Of a DNA stretch of 64,000 nt, positions 10,126 through 18,000 are shown piece after piece. The stretch spans positions 1,982,501 through 2,046,500 of the forward strand of contig NZ_CP070506.1 of the NCBI RefSeq assembly GCF_016925675.1. Direction: 5' to 3'. Every line of letters begins with the position of its first letter. Positions within the stretch are counted from its first letter, which is position 1. Under the pieces are notes generated by a model that searched no databases, was not told where the DNA came from, and saw nothing but the letters and a program-made list of their open reading frames with translations. The DNA comes from Pseudomonas hygromyciniae (GTDB lineage: Bacteria; Pseudomonadota; Gammaproteobacteria; Pseudomonadales; Pseudomonadaceae). The position numbers and the translations under genes were made by a program.

Positions 10126-10422
10126 ATGACGAAGTCGGAGTTGATCGAACGAATTGTCACCCATCAAGGGCTACTCTCATCCAAGGATGTGGAGTTGGCC
10201 ATCAAGACCATGCTTGAGCAAATGTCCCAGTGCCTGGCCACTGGTGATCGGATCGAGATCCGCGGCTTTGGCAGCTTCTCGCTGCATTACCGCGCTCCGC
10301 GCGTGGGCCGTAACCCGAAAACCGGCCAGTCCGTCAGCCTCGACGGCAAATTCGTGCCTCATTTCAAGCCGGGCAAGGAATTGCGGGATCGAGTGAACGA
10401 AGACGAAGAAGAAAGCGTCTGA
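10126..10422 (+). CDS. ihfB: Integration host factor subunit beta
   Basis: IhfB forms the IHF heterodimer with IhfA and bends DNA sharply at specific sites. The protein has 98 residues. The arm contains the DNA-binding motif GRNPKTG with the proline that intercalates between bases, and [10 protein letters not shown] is the family core. The start [10 protein letters not shown] has a nearby GAAGGGAAAAAT ribosome site. ihfB marks the upstream border of the O-antigen locus in Pseudomonas. Confidence 0.97.
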   Translation: MTKSELIERIVTHQGLLSSKDVELAIKTMLEQMSQCLATGDRIEIRGFGSFSLHYRAPRVGRNPKTGQSVSLDGKFVPHFKPGKELRDRVNEDEEESV

Positions 10423-10447
10423 GTTTTTTTGGGGATAGGAGAAGTTT

Positions 10448-10681
10448 ATGCGCGGTGTAAAGCGCGTCGCTCTGGTACTGATCGTGCTGATCGCCGCCTT
10501 GGCGATCCTGGCATTCGTACTGGAAAACCAGCAAGACGTCGCCCTGGCGTTCTTGGGGTGGTCTACGCCACAGCTGCCGGTTTCGGTGTTTGTGACGTTG
10601 GCGTTGATTGTGGGGATGTTGGTGGGGCCGTTTCTGAGTTTGCTGGTTCGCCGTAAGAAACGCCTAAAGCCCGCGCTGTAG
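10448..10681 (+). CDS. LapA-domain (DUF1049) small inner-membrane protein
   Basis: A 77-residue protein with two predicted membrane segments (about 5-25 and 43-65) separated by ENQQDVALAFLGW, which is typical of the LapA/DUF1049 family; the C-terminus RRKKRLKPAL is basic and probably cytoplasmic. In E. coli LapA works with LapB in lipopolysaccharide assembly; that role is transferred by family only. A clear Shine-Dalgarno site, GGATAGGAGAAG, precedes the ATG. It lies 25 bases after ihfB and is likely co-transcribed. Confidence 0.85.
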   Translation: MRGVKRVALVLIVLIAALAILAFVLENQQDVALAFLGWSTPQLPVSVFVTLALIVGMLVGPFLSLLVRRKKRLKPAL

Positions 10682-11051
10682 GGTTGGTCGGAAGGTGCAT
10701 ACCGTTTGTCGCTTCGATTGCAGGTGTAAGGCCCTCCGTTGGGCGTTGGCTCTACCCGCTAGGATGCGTTAACGCTTCTCTGTCGGCAGGAAATAGTGAT
10801 ATTGGGGCTCCGCTGAATCATTTTCCCTGCAGCTTCCTCAATTGAGTAGGAATTGCCCTACGGGCATGTCAAGTCTTGTAATGTTATGGCGAGATGGCAA
10901 AATGCAACCTGTTCTCGATTCCAGTCATTTTGTGTGTCCAGGGCCTGGCAGCGACGCTGGGCTTTTTGGCCGACCCTTATAAATACAAAAAAACCACAAA
11001 ATCGTCTGCATAACGAGCCCGCAGTTTCTCTTTGAAGGCAGGTTTTTTGTT
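10682..11051. other. Gene-free spacer before wzz
   Basis: About 370 bases of lower GC than the flanks, with no convincing reading frame. It includes a short hairpin (GCCC-TAC-GGGC at 10855-10865) and probably the promoter of the O-antigen locus; I could not assign -35/-10 boxes with confidence. Confidence 0.4.
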
Positions 11052-11070
11052 GTGAGTAGTAGCTTCCGCG

Positions 11071-11078
11071 CCCCCCCC
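11071..11078 (+). repeat. C8 homopolymer near the start of wzz that sets its reading frame
   Basis: Eight C residues follow the natural GTG start at 11052 (reading M-S-S-S-F-R-A-P-P). With C8 the frame stops at a TGA after 16 codons; with C7 it reads on as PPVPSSGEIDLVALFKVVW into wzz. The tract is therefore either a contingency-type slippage site or a miscounted run. Confidence 0.75.
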
Positions 11079-11112
11079 GGTTCCCTCCTCAGGCGAGATT
11101 GATCTCGTCGCG

Positions 11113-12402
11113 TTGTTTAAAGTCGTTTGGGAGCAGAAAAGACTTCTTTTGCTTGTGACTGCCGGGGTCGGTTTGATCGCGGCGGCATATGCGTTTCTGG
11201 CTACTCCTGTATATAGCGTCAGCGCTGTATTGCGGCCAGCCGCACTGAATGAGCTCGATGCGTTGAACCGATCTGAGGTTTATCAGCTTCCTCCATCCGA
11301 GGCGCTTATTAAAGTAGGCGCTTCATTGGAGTCATATGATACTCGTCTGGCTTTTTTCAGAGCAAACCAGAATTTATTCAAGGCGTTTGAGCGGCCAGGT
11401 CGAACCTTGGAGCAGAGTTTTGAAGCGTTCAATCGCAACTCAATCAATCTGGTTTTGCCGGACGTCAGCAAGAAGGATTCCCTGAGCGCATATATCAAGC
11501 TCGAAATGAGCTATCCGAAAGGAATTGATGGCGTCGCTATTCTCAATGGATTTGTTGATTACGCCATCGCTAACGAGCGTGAGCAGATTGCTGCTGATTT
11601 GCAGGCAATTGTTAAGAATCGGCTCAATGAGCTTAAAGGAAAACTCGATTCCGCTCGGTCAAGCTACGATATTGAAAAGGAAGCCAAGATCGCGTCTTTG
11701 CAGGAAGCCGACTTTACCCGGCGGGCTCAGTTACAGGATGAGTTGAAGGCGCTTCGCACGCAACTTAAAACCCAGCGTAGCGATCGAATGGCTCAGCTCA
11801 ATGAAGCTATTGGTATCGCCCGGTCACTGGGTATCCAAAAACCGACGACGCCATCTTCGTTGGGTGAGTCGGTACGTTCTGGTGCTTCCAGCGTAATGCG
11901 CACTGAGATCAACAACCAACAGATCCCGCTTTACTTTATGGGTGTAGAGGCCCTAAAAGCCGAACTGACAGCATTGCAGCAGAGAAAGTCGGACGACTTC
12001 ACTGAGGTTCGAATAGCGCAGATCGCCAAGGAGCTTCAAATGTTGGCGACCAATCGCGAAATCGAAGTGCTCAACCGCCGAGAGAATGAAGATATTTTTC
12101 TTGCCGGCGTGCAATCTCTGCGTGCAGAGGTAACTCGTCTTAATAATCTGAATATTGATATGAGTCGGCTTAAGCTGGTGACTATTGACCAACAAGCGTT
12201 GGAGCCTTTGTCTGCCGTCAAGCCAAATCGGCTGCTGGTGGTGACGCTTGGTCTACTACTGGGAGCCATTATTGCAGTATGCATAGCGCTTGCTCGACAT
12301 GCCTTCCAAGTGGCCAGCGTTAACAGCAGGTTGCTGCCAAGCCCCTTTGCTGAGTGCGCTAGCCTTCCGCGCGAGCGTTCCGGTGGGCTCTCCAAGAACT
12401 AA
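11113..12402 (+). CDS. wzz: O-antigen chain-length determinant Wzz
   Basis: Wzz is an inner-membrane polysaccharide co-polymerase that sets the modal O-antigen length. As read, only the frame from TTG 11113 is open (429 residues). The natural protein very likely starts at GTG 11052 and would have 449 residues if the C8 tract were C7. Visible parts: a first membrane segment (LLLLVTAGVGLIAAAYAFLA), a PVYSVSAVLRP motif, a long coiled-coil periplasmic domain (about 80-340), and a second membrane segment (LLVVTLGLLLGAIIAVCIAL) preceded by the proline-rich PLSAVKPNR. It is the first gene of the O-antigen locus, as in P. aeruginosa. Confidence 0.88.
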   Translation: MFKVVWEQKRLLLLVTAGVGLIAAAYAFLATPVYSVSAVLRPAALNELDALNRSEVYQLPPSEALIKVGASLESYDTRLAFFRANQNLFKAFERPGRTLEQSFEAFNRNSINLVLPDVSKKDSLSAYIKLEMSYPKGIDGVAILNGFVDYAIANEREQIAADLQAIVKNRLNELKGKLDSARSSYDIEKEAKIASLQEADFTRRAQLQDELKALRTQLKTQRSDRMAQLNEAIGIARSLGIQKPTTPSSLGESVRSGASSVMRTEINNQQIPLYFMGVEALKAELTALQQRKSDDFTEVRIAQIAKELQMLATNREIEVLNRRENEDIFLAGVQSLRAEVTRLNNLNIDMSRLKLVTIDQQALEPLSAVKPNRLLVVTLGLLLGAIIAVCIALARHAFQVASVNSRLLPSPFAECASLPRERSGGLSKN

Positions 12403-12722
12403 TGTTACTGCCGTGAGGCCTGTGCCTCACTGTTTTATTCGGTCACTACACCCCTTGCAAGCAGGGCAAGCGGGCGAATGGCTTGCGGTGATGTGTAGTG
12501 GTCAAGAGACTAGCAAAGAGCTGCGTTAATCCCCACGAAAGCGGGGTTATCAGCAGATGAGTTGTGGGGCGAGAGGTTAGGTTAGCGCATATGGGGCACC
12601 TGGGGGGGCTGTAACGCTCACCCTGATCAGCTTGCATAAGGGCATGACATCCACGGATGCTTAAAACTCTTAACATATCTTTTAAAAAAATCGGTTTTAA
12701 TAAAAGCGCAGATCGGATCTTC
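12403..12722. other. Spacer between wzz and the IS66-family element, with two inverted repeats
   Basis: No gene is visible. CACTACAC at 12444-12451 pairs with GTGTAGTG at 12493-12500. A second hairpin, AATCCCCACGAAAGCGGGGTT near 12528-12548, resembles pseudomonad terminators and could end wzz transcription, though no T tract follows. From 12660 the DNA becomes AT-rich. Confidence 0.4.
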
Positions 12723-12744
12723 GTAAGCGCTTCATGAACCCCAC
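12723..12744 (+). repeat. Left terminal inverted repeat of the IS66-family element
   Basis: GTAAGCGCTTCATGAACCCC continues with AC and matches the reverse complement of the right end at 20 of 22 positions. GTAA is the common first tetranucleotide of IS66-family ends. Confidence 0.85.
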
Positions 12745-12806
12745 ATTCAAAGCGCTTAGCTGATCCCGGATGCTGTGCTCCCGATTCCCTCAGGAGCCAG
12801 CCCGCC

Positions 12807-13166
12807 ATGATGCGACCCGATGCTAAAGTCGAAAAAGTCTGTCTCTACCCCAAGCCTGTCGACTTTCGAAAATCCATTGATGGCCTAGCGGCGCTGGTCG
12901 AACTGGATATCAAAGTCGCGGTATTCGATCCTGTGCTTTTCGTCTTCCTCAACAAGCCACGCAACCGCGTGAAGATTTTGTATTGGGAACGCAACGGCTT
13001 CTGCCTCTGGCTCAAGCGCCTCGAATCCGAACGATTTAAAACATCGCCCGATGCCAACGATGAAGCGATCATCCTGACCGTCCAGGAACTGAACTGGCTA
13101 CTTGATGGTTTTGATCTGTGGCGCAACCGTCCTCATCAGGTTTTGACGCCTCGATACGTGGCCTGA
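12807..13166 (+). CDS. tnpB: IS66 family accessory protein TnpB (Orf2)
   Basis: A 119-residue protein of the IS66 Orf2/TnpB family, whose members are needed for transposition but whose exact activity is unclear. Family marks are YPKPVDFRKSIDGLAALVE near the start and VKILYWERNGFCLWLKRLE in the middle. It is intact. It sits just inside the left end and is followed after 18 bases by tnpC, the usual order. Confidence 0.93.
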   Translation: MMRPDAKVEKVCLYPKPVDFRKSIDGLAALVELDIKVAVFDPVLFVFLNKPRNRVKILYWERNGFCLWLKRLESERFKTSPDANDEAIILTVQELNWLLDGFDLWRNRPHQVLTPRYVA

Positions 13167-13184
13167 TTCGGTATAATCCAGGGT

Positions 13185-14695
13185 ATGATTTCCATGCCCG
13201 AAATCCTCCCCGATGATCCTGAATTGCTCAAGCAGATGCTTGCGAAGATGCAGTCCAGAGTCGGTTTCCTCGAAGAAGAAAACGCACTGCCGCGTCAGTG
13301 CCTGTTCGGACGCAAGTCCGAGCAAACGGCTGATCCGGCAACGCCGCAGTTGGCCCTGTTCAATGAAGCGGAAAGCGTCATCGAACCCATTGATGAAGCC
13401 GCAGAAGAAGAGGCTGTTGCGCCAACCCAGCGGCGTGGCAAACGCAAACCGTTGCCGGCCGATCTCCCCGCATCGAAATCATCCACGAACTGCCCGAACA
13501 TGAACTGACCTGTGTCTGCGGCTGCCGCAAACACGCCATCGGCGAGGAGCTCAGCGAGCAGCTTGAAATCGTGCCGATGCAAATCCGCGTGATCAAACAC
13601 GTCCGTAAGGTCTACGGTTGCCGTGCCTGTGAAACGGCTCCGGTCACTGCGGACAAGCCCGCTCAGTTGATTGAAAAAAGTATGGCCAGCCCAAGCGTGC
13701 TGGCGATGCTGCTGACCACCAAATACGTGGACGGTTTATCGCTTCACTGTTTTGAAAAAGTGCTGGGCCGCCATGGCATCGATATCCCGCGTCAGACCTT
13801 GGCCCGCTGGGTTATCCAGTGCGGTGAACACTTGCAACCACTGCTGAATTTAATGCGCGACCAGTTATTGGAAAGCCGCGTCATCCACTGCGATGAAACC
13901 CGCGTGCAGGTGTTGAAAGAGCAGGATCTGGAGCCCAGCAGCCAGTTCTGGATGTGGGTGCAAACCGGCGGCCCACCCGACAAACCAGTGATCCTTTTCG
14001 ACTACTCCACCAGCCGGGCTCAGGAGGTGCCGACGCGCCTGCTTGATGGCTATCGCGGCTACGTGATGACCGATGATTACGCCGGTTACAACGCGCTGGG
14101 CGCTCAGGTCGAAGTGGAGCGTTTAGGCTGCTGGGCACATGCGCGGCGCAAATTCATCGATGCTCAAAAAGTACAGCCCAAAGGCAAGACGGGGCGCGCT
14201 GATATCGCGCTGACCCTGATCAACAAGCTTTACGGTATCGAACGCGACTTCAAGACCAGCGGCGATGCGGAACGCAAAGTTGGCCGGCACGAACACAGCC
14301 TGCCGGTGCTGGCTCAGTTGAAAAGCTGGATCGAAAAGACGCAGCCCCAGGTCACCGCTCAGAACGCGCTGGGAAAAGCCATCACCTACCTGGCCAATAA
14401 CTGGAGCAAACTTGAGCGGTATGTCGAGGAAGGCTACTTGCCGATCGACAACAACTCAGCCGAACGAGCCATCAGGCCCTTCGTGATCGGAAGGAAGAAC
14501 TGGTTGTTCAGCGACACGCCCAAAGGCGCGACGGCCAGCGCTCAACTTTACAGCTTGGTTGAGACCGCCAAAGCCAACGGCCAAGAGCCCTATGCGTGGC
14601 TGCGCCACGCACTTGAGCGGCTGCCACTGGCATCCTCGATTGAGGATTACGAAGCTTTACTACCCTGGAACTGCTCGCCGGTATCGCATAGCTAA
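13185..14695 (+). pseudogene. tnpC: IS66 family transposase TnpC, frameshifted
   Basis: TnpC is the DDE transposase of IS66 elements. The first frame (13185 to 13508) holds the coiled-coil N-terminus and the Q-R-R-G-K-R linker. The rest, with the zinc-binding CVCGCRKH and YGCRACE motifs and the catalytic domain ([37 protein letters not shown]), lies in another frame that runs to 14695. The break is at CCCC (13466-13469): five C residues would restore [19 protein letters not shown] and a 503-residue protein of normal length. It is either an inactivated copy or a one-base consensus error. Confidence 0.88.
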
Positions 14696-14715
14696 ACGCG
14701 CTATCCATCATGGCT

Positions 14716-14737
14716 GGTGGGGTTTATGGTGAGCTTA
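14716..14737 (-). repeat. Internal near-copy of the IS66 right end
   Basis: GGTGGGGTTTATGG followed by TGAGCTTAA, 21 bases after the tnpC stop, is the same 14-base core as the true right end at 15045-15058 and has a degenerate tip. It may be a former right end, with the DUF6429 gene added outside it. Confidence 0.55.
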
Positions 14738-14760
14738 AAGATATGAGCGGAGCAACGATC

Positions 14761-15021
14761 ATGGAATACGACGATAAATTGATTGAAGAAGCCATGCTTG
14801 CCCTGTTGGCAACCTTCAGTTTTGATGACGGCAATGCTTGGAAAGGGTTCGACTTCGAGACCATGAATCGATTGCATGAACAGGGTTTAATCAGTAATCC
14901 GGTGAACAAGAACAAATCGATTTGGTTGACGGCTGAAGGGCTGGAGCGAGGTCGGCAGATAGCCGACCGGTTGTTTGGGGTAAGAACTCAAGCAGAGCAT
15001 GCATCCGACTCGGATACCTGA
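14761..15021 (+). CDS. DUF6429 family protein, IS66 passenger gene
   Basis: A small protein of 86 residues from ATG 14761, which has a GGAG ribosome site 8-9 bases upstream; two in-frame ATG or GTG codons further up are less likely. The pattern AWKGFDFETMNRLHEQGLI followed by NPVNKNKSIWLTAEGLERG is the DUF6429 family signature and looks like a small winged-helix fold. Such genes are often found beside tnpC in IS66 elements. Function is unknown. It lies between the internal and the terminal copies of the right-end sequence. Confidence 0.8.
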   Translation: MEYDDKLIEEAMLALLATFSFDDGNAWKGFDFETMNRLHEQGLISNPVNKNKSIWLTAEGLERGRQIADRLFGVRTQAEHASDSDT

Positions 15022-15044
15022 CTTCATACCCCGGCCATACGGTA

Positions 15045-15067
15045 GGTGGGGTTTATGGAGCGCTTAC
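15045..15067 (-). repeat. Right terminal inverted repeat of the IS66-family element
   Basis: GGTGGGGTTTATGGAGCGCT followed by TAC is the inverted counterpart of the left end at 12723. Phosphatase-coding sequence begins immediately outside. Confidence 0.85.
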
Positions 15068-15639
15068 GGGAGGACCCGACTCCATCGACGTCATGGATTG
15101 GCTGCAGGAGCCATGGTTTCATGCCGTGAGAGGTAACCACGAACAGATGCTCATCGACTGTGTTTCTGGCAAGGGGGACGTTGCCAGGCATTCTCGCAAT
15201 GGTGGGGCATGGCTCTATGAACTACCGTCTATATTCCAACAAAAACTGTCTGATACATTGCAAAATCTCCCTCTAATAATTGAGGTTGAGTTAACGAATG
15301 GAAGAACAATTGGTATTGTGCATGCTGAAGCGCCGCTTATACATAATAATGACAAAATGGCAGAATGCAAAAGACGCTATTACTGGTCGACTTGGCGAAA
15401 CTTATGAGCGTTTAGCTTTGGAAAAAGCACTGTATGCCAGAAACAAAATCGAAAATCATGATGAGGTTTTAATTAAAGGCATAAACCACGTTTATGTCGG
15501 TCACTCAACAGTGACCTCGGTTACATGTTTGGGGGGTGTAGTATACATCGATATGGGCCGTTCCTTTGATGGTGGAGCATTAACTATCATCGAACTTAAT
15601 ACTCAGGCCAATATAAGTGTCTCCATGCGTGCGGTGTAG
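15068..15639 (+). pseudogene. PP2A-type serine/threonine phosphatase remnant, 5' end lost
   Basis: Metallophosphatases of this type hydrolyse phosphoester substrates at a two-metal centre. The sequence begins at the IS66 border with G-G-P-D-S, the relic of the usual DRGPDS motif, then WFHAVRGNHEQM, which carries the GNHE metal-binding motif. A second frame holds the C-terminal half with YVGHSTVTS and IDMGRSFDGGALTIIEL. The switch is at AAAA (15354-15357); one A fewer would join the halves as NNDKWQNAKDAI. The N-terminal metal site (GDxHG) is absent from the window, so the gene is a true remnant even if the frameshift is a consensus error. Confidence 0.85.
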
Positions 15640-16260
15640 TGAAAAAAAACACTGCGTGCCTGGTCAGAAGTTTCACTGCGCGAATACAAAATAATTATAA
15701 CCAGGCATATATAAAACAAAGTCGCACCGCTTACAGAAACCTCTATCGTACAATTACTATTGCTCTTAAGTTCGTAATGACGTTTAGGATTTTGCTCGAT
15801 ACACTTTTGTGATGATCTTCAGTAAACGATGCGATAAAAAAGGCAGTTATATTCGCTAGAATGAGCGCCAGAAAAAGACCGCCCAATCCTGAGAAACCCA
15901 TCTTCTGCAGCCAGTACAGAACTGTATAATGCGTTAAAAATAACGTAAAGCTGTAACCTGCCAATCTATTAAAGCACCACGAAACTTTTGAACTAATAAT
16001 CGCATTATTACAATTAAAGCTTATAGCTATAAACAATAAGCCGCACGAAAAAAAGCAAGCCAGCAAAAATATTATAAGCATCGCGTGTCAGCAGATAAAT
16101 AACAGTCGCAAACGATAAAGATACCCAGGCTGCATATCGAGAGTAAGCATATCTTCCAATGCTCTCAAATATAACTGACGCGATAGCTCCAGTCATCCAA
16201 ATAACCTCTAAATGACCAGCCTCTCCTTTCGCATTTACCTTAAAGGGGCGGCCGCAAAAA

Positions 16261-17345
16261 CTGAGTGCAACACCTGACCTTTCCGGTACGGTGCTGCCAC
16301 TATGTCCTATCACGAACTCAGTATCCCCGAACGTGCGACCCTTCAACTCGGCCTTGCCCAAGGTTTCAGCCAGCGGCGAATTGCCCGGATGCTCGGCCGC
16401 TCCCCCTCGACCATCAGCCGGGAGCTGCGCCGCAACCGGGCCCCTGGCACCCGCTACCAGGCCTGTGCTGCCCAGCAGCAGATGCAGGTCCGCCGCCAGG
16501 TCTGCAGGCCTCAGTGCAAGCTGCTGCCGGGCAGTGAGCGCTTCGAGCTGGTCGTCCATATGCTGCGTGAGGGTTTGTCTCCCGAGCAGATTGCCGGCAA
16601 GCTGCGCAGCATGAACATACCCAGCCTCAGAGAGGCCTACGTCTGCCGCGAGACGATCTATAACGCGATCTACGCCCTGCCGGTCGGTGGCCTGCGCAAG
16701 GAGCTGATCATCTGCCTGCGCCAGGGCAAGACGAGTCGCAGGCCGCGCTCTGGCGGCGTCGATCGGCGCGGCCAGATCCCTGAAATGCTCAGCATCCACG
16801 TGCGCCCGCCGGAGGTCGAAGACCGGCTGATGCCAGGCCATTGGGAGGGCGACCTGATCAAGGGCAAGGCCAATGCCTCGGCGGTGGGCACCTTGGTGGA
16901 GCGTACCAGCGGCTACCTGATGCTGATCAAGATGGCCGACGCGACGGCGACCTCGGCGCTGGAGGGCTTCAGTGCGGCGCTCAATGGCATGCCGCTGGCG
17001 GTGCGCAAGAGCATGACCTACGACCAGGGCCGGGAGATGGCGCGGCACGCCGAGATCACCCAGCGGACCGGGGTGGCGATCTACTTCTGCGACCCGCACA
17101 GCCCCTGGCAACGCGGCAGCAATGAGAACATCAATGGACTGATCCGCCAGTACCTGCCCAAGGGCACGGACTTGTCGGTGCATAGTCAGGAAGCCCTGGA
17201 CGCCATCGCTTTGCAACTGAATATGCGACCGCGCAAACGCTTCGACTTCAAATGCCCGATCGAGGTGATGGGCGAAGTGATGCAAGAAGCCGTGGTGATG
17301 CGGCATGATGCTCCCGCTTCAATTCAATAACCGTGTTGCACTCAG
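16261..17345 (+). mobile_element. IS30-family insertion sequence
   Basis: A 1085-base element bounded by the inverted repeat CTGAGTGCAACAC at 16261 and its complement GTGTTGCACTCAG ending at 17345. It carries one intact transposase gene. It is GC-rich inside an AT-rich gene and interrupts the acyltransferase between codons for W-R-L-Q-D and F-C-G-R. Reading across the junction leaves one extra base, so any target duplication is very short or the A5 run beside it is miscounted. Confidence 0.9.
16302..17330 (+). CDS. IS30 family transposase
   Basis: An intact 342-residue DDE transposase. The N-terminal helix-turn-helix is SQRRIARMLGRSPSTISREL. The catalytic acids are visible in GHWEGDLIKGK (first D), MTYDQGREMA (second D) and SPWQRGSNENINGLIRQYLP (E). 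It fills nearly the whole element. The frame is undamaged, so the element may still be active. Confidence 0.95.
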   Translation: MSYHELSIPERATLQLGLAQGFSQRRIARMLGRSPSTISRELRRNRAPGTRYQACAAQQQMQVRRQVCRPQCKLLPGSERFELVVHMLREGLSPEQIAGKLRSMNIPSLREAYVCRETIYNAIYALPVGGLRKELIICLRQGKTSRRPRSGGVDRRGQIPEMLSIHVRPPEVEDRLMPGHWEGDLIKGKANASAVGTLVERTSGYLMLIKMADATATSALEGFSAALNGMPLAVRKSMTYDQGREMARHAEITQRTGVAIYFCDPHSPWQRGSNENINGLIRQYLPKGTDLSVHSQEALDAIALQLNMRPRKRFDFKCPIEVMGEVMQEAVVMRHDAPASIQ

Positions 17346-18000
17346 ATCCTGCAACCGCCAGGTATAATACCCGCCCACCCCAATACATATAGCCGAAAAA
17401 ATCCAATTTTTTCGAAAAAATACAACTCCTCCAAATAGGATGTATATCCACCACTCAAACATCAAACTCCATATCGGCCTCATCGTTCCGAACGGCATCG
17501 ACGGAAGAAGAAGAAGATTTTTGAAGAACGTACTTATTGTTAAATTATCCCCCAACTCAAAATCAGAAACCTGATAAGAGAAGAAAAGATCAACCAAAAA
17601 AACAAAAATCAAACATGGAGCAAGAGTGGTGTATACTCTAGATAATCTATCCACATAGTAGCGCACATAGTCGCCGCCTTTGTACTTTATGTTTGCAACT
17701 GCACTCCGACATATTAGAAATCCAGAGACAAAAAAGAACCCAACAACCGCAATCGACTGGATATAAGGTGCCTTTGATGGAAAAAAACCACCCCAATAAC
17801 CGAAGAAGAAACCGAAACCATGGCCCACAACCACTGTTTGAGCAAGTAAAAATCTCAGGCAGTCGAAATAAGTAATACACCTAGGACTTAACGGACTCAC
17901 TACCACCCCCCTTATTCGAATTTAAGTAAAGACTCGCAGTTTATCAGTATCCGTCCAAATAACCTTGCATGCCTGGAGCAGGCCTGCAAAGCGCTCCCGG

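Larger units (their letters stand above)
12723..15067 (+). mobile_element. IS66-family insertion sequence with DUF6429 passenger
   Basis: The element is about 2.35 kb. Its ends form an inverted repeat: GTAAGCGCTTCATGAACCCC at 12723 and, on the other strand, GTAAGCGCTCCATAAACCCC from 15067 inward. Inside are tnpB, a frameshifted tnpC and a DUF6429 gene; tnpA, present in the classical family, is absent because only 84 bases precede tnpB. The 8 bases outside each end (GGATCTTC and GGGAGGAC) do not match, so the usual 8-bp target duplication is missing. The right end abuts the middle of a phosphatase gene whose start is lost, which points to an adjacent deletion. Confidence 0.88.
15743..17906 (-). 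pseudogene. Acyltransferase family 3 (O-acetyltransferase-like) gene, split by an IS30-family element
   Basis: Members of this family are integral membrane enzymes that acetylate cell-surface sugars. The N-terminal part (from 17906) has the first-helix histidine VVVGHGFGFFFG, then FFFVSGFLICRSA and the basic DRLSRVY loop. It runs to 17346, where the IS30 element interrupts it. Coding resumes at 16260 with F-C-G-R-P-F-K-V-N-A and has a second break in A7 (16048-16054; T7 in the coding strand), after which the C-terminal membrane helices run to 15743. Without the element the protein would have about 359 residues, typical of the family. The DNA is AT-rich, as in acquired O-antigen genes. It probably modified the O-antigen before disruption. 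Confidence 0.85.

Noticed and set aside
10853..11035. Small open frame before wzz (60 codons)
   Set aside because: No ribosome site, no recognisable product, and it lies in a probable promoter region.
16241..16260. NotI-like site GCGGCCGC beside the IS30 left end as a sign of cloning
   Set aside because: It reads in frame as part of the acyltransferase (C-G-R-P) and no vector sequence is next to it, so chance is enough.
16014..17306. Minus-strand open frame of 430 codons spanning the IS30 element
   Set aside because: The part inside the element is antisense of the transposase. Only its last 80 or so codons, outside the element, are real and belong to the split acyltransferase.
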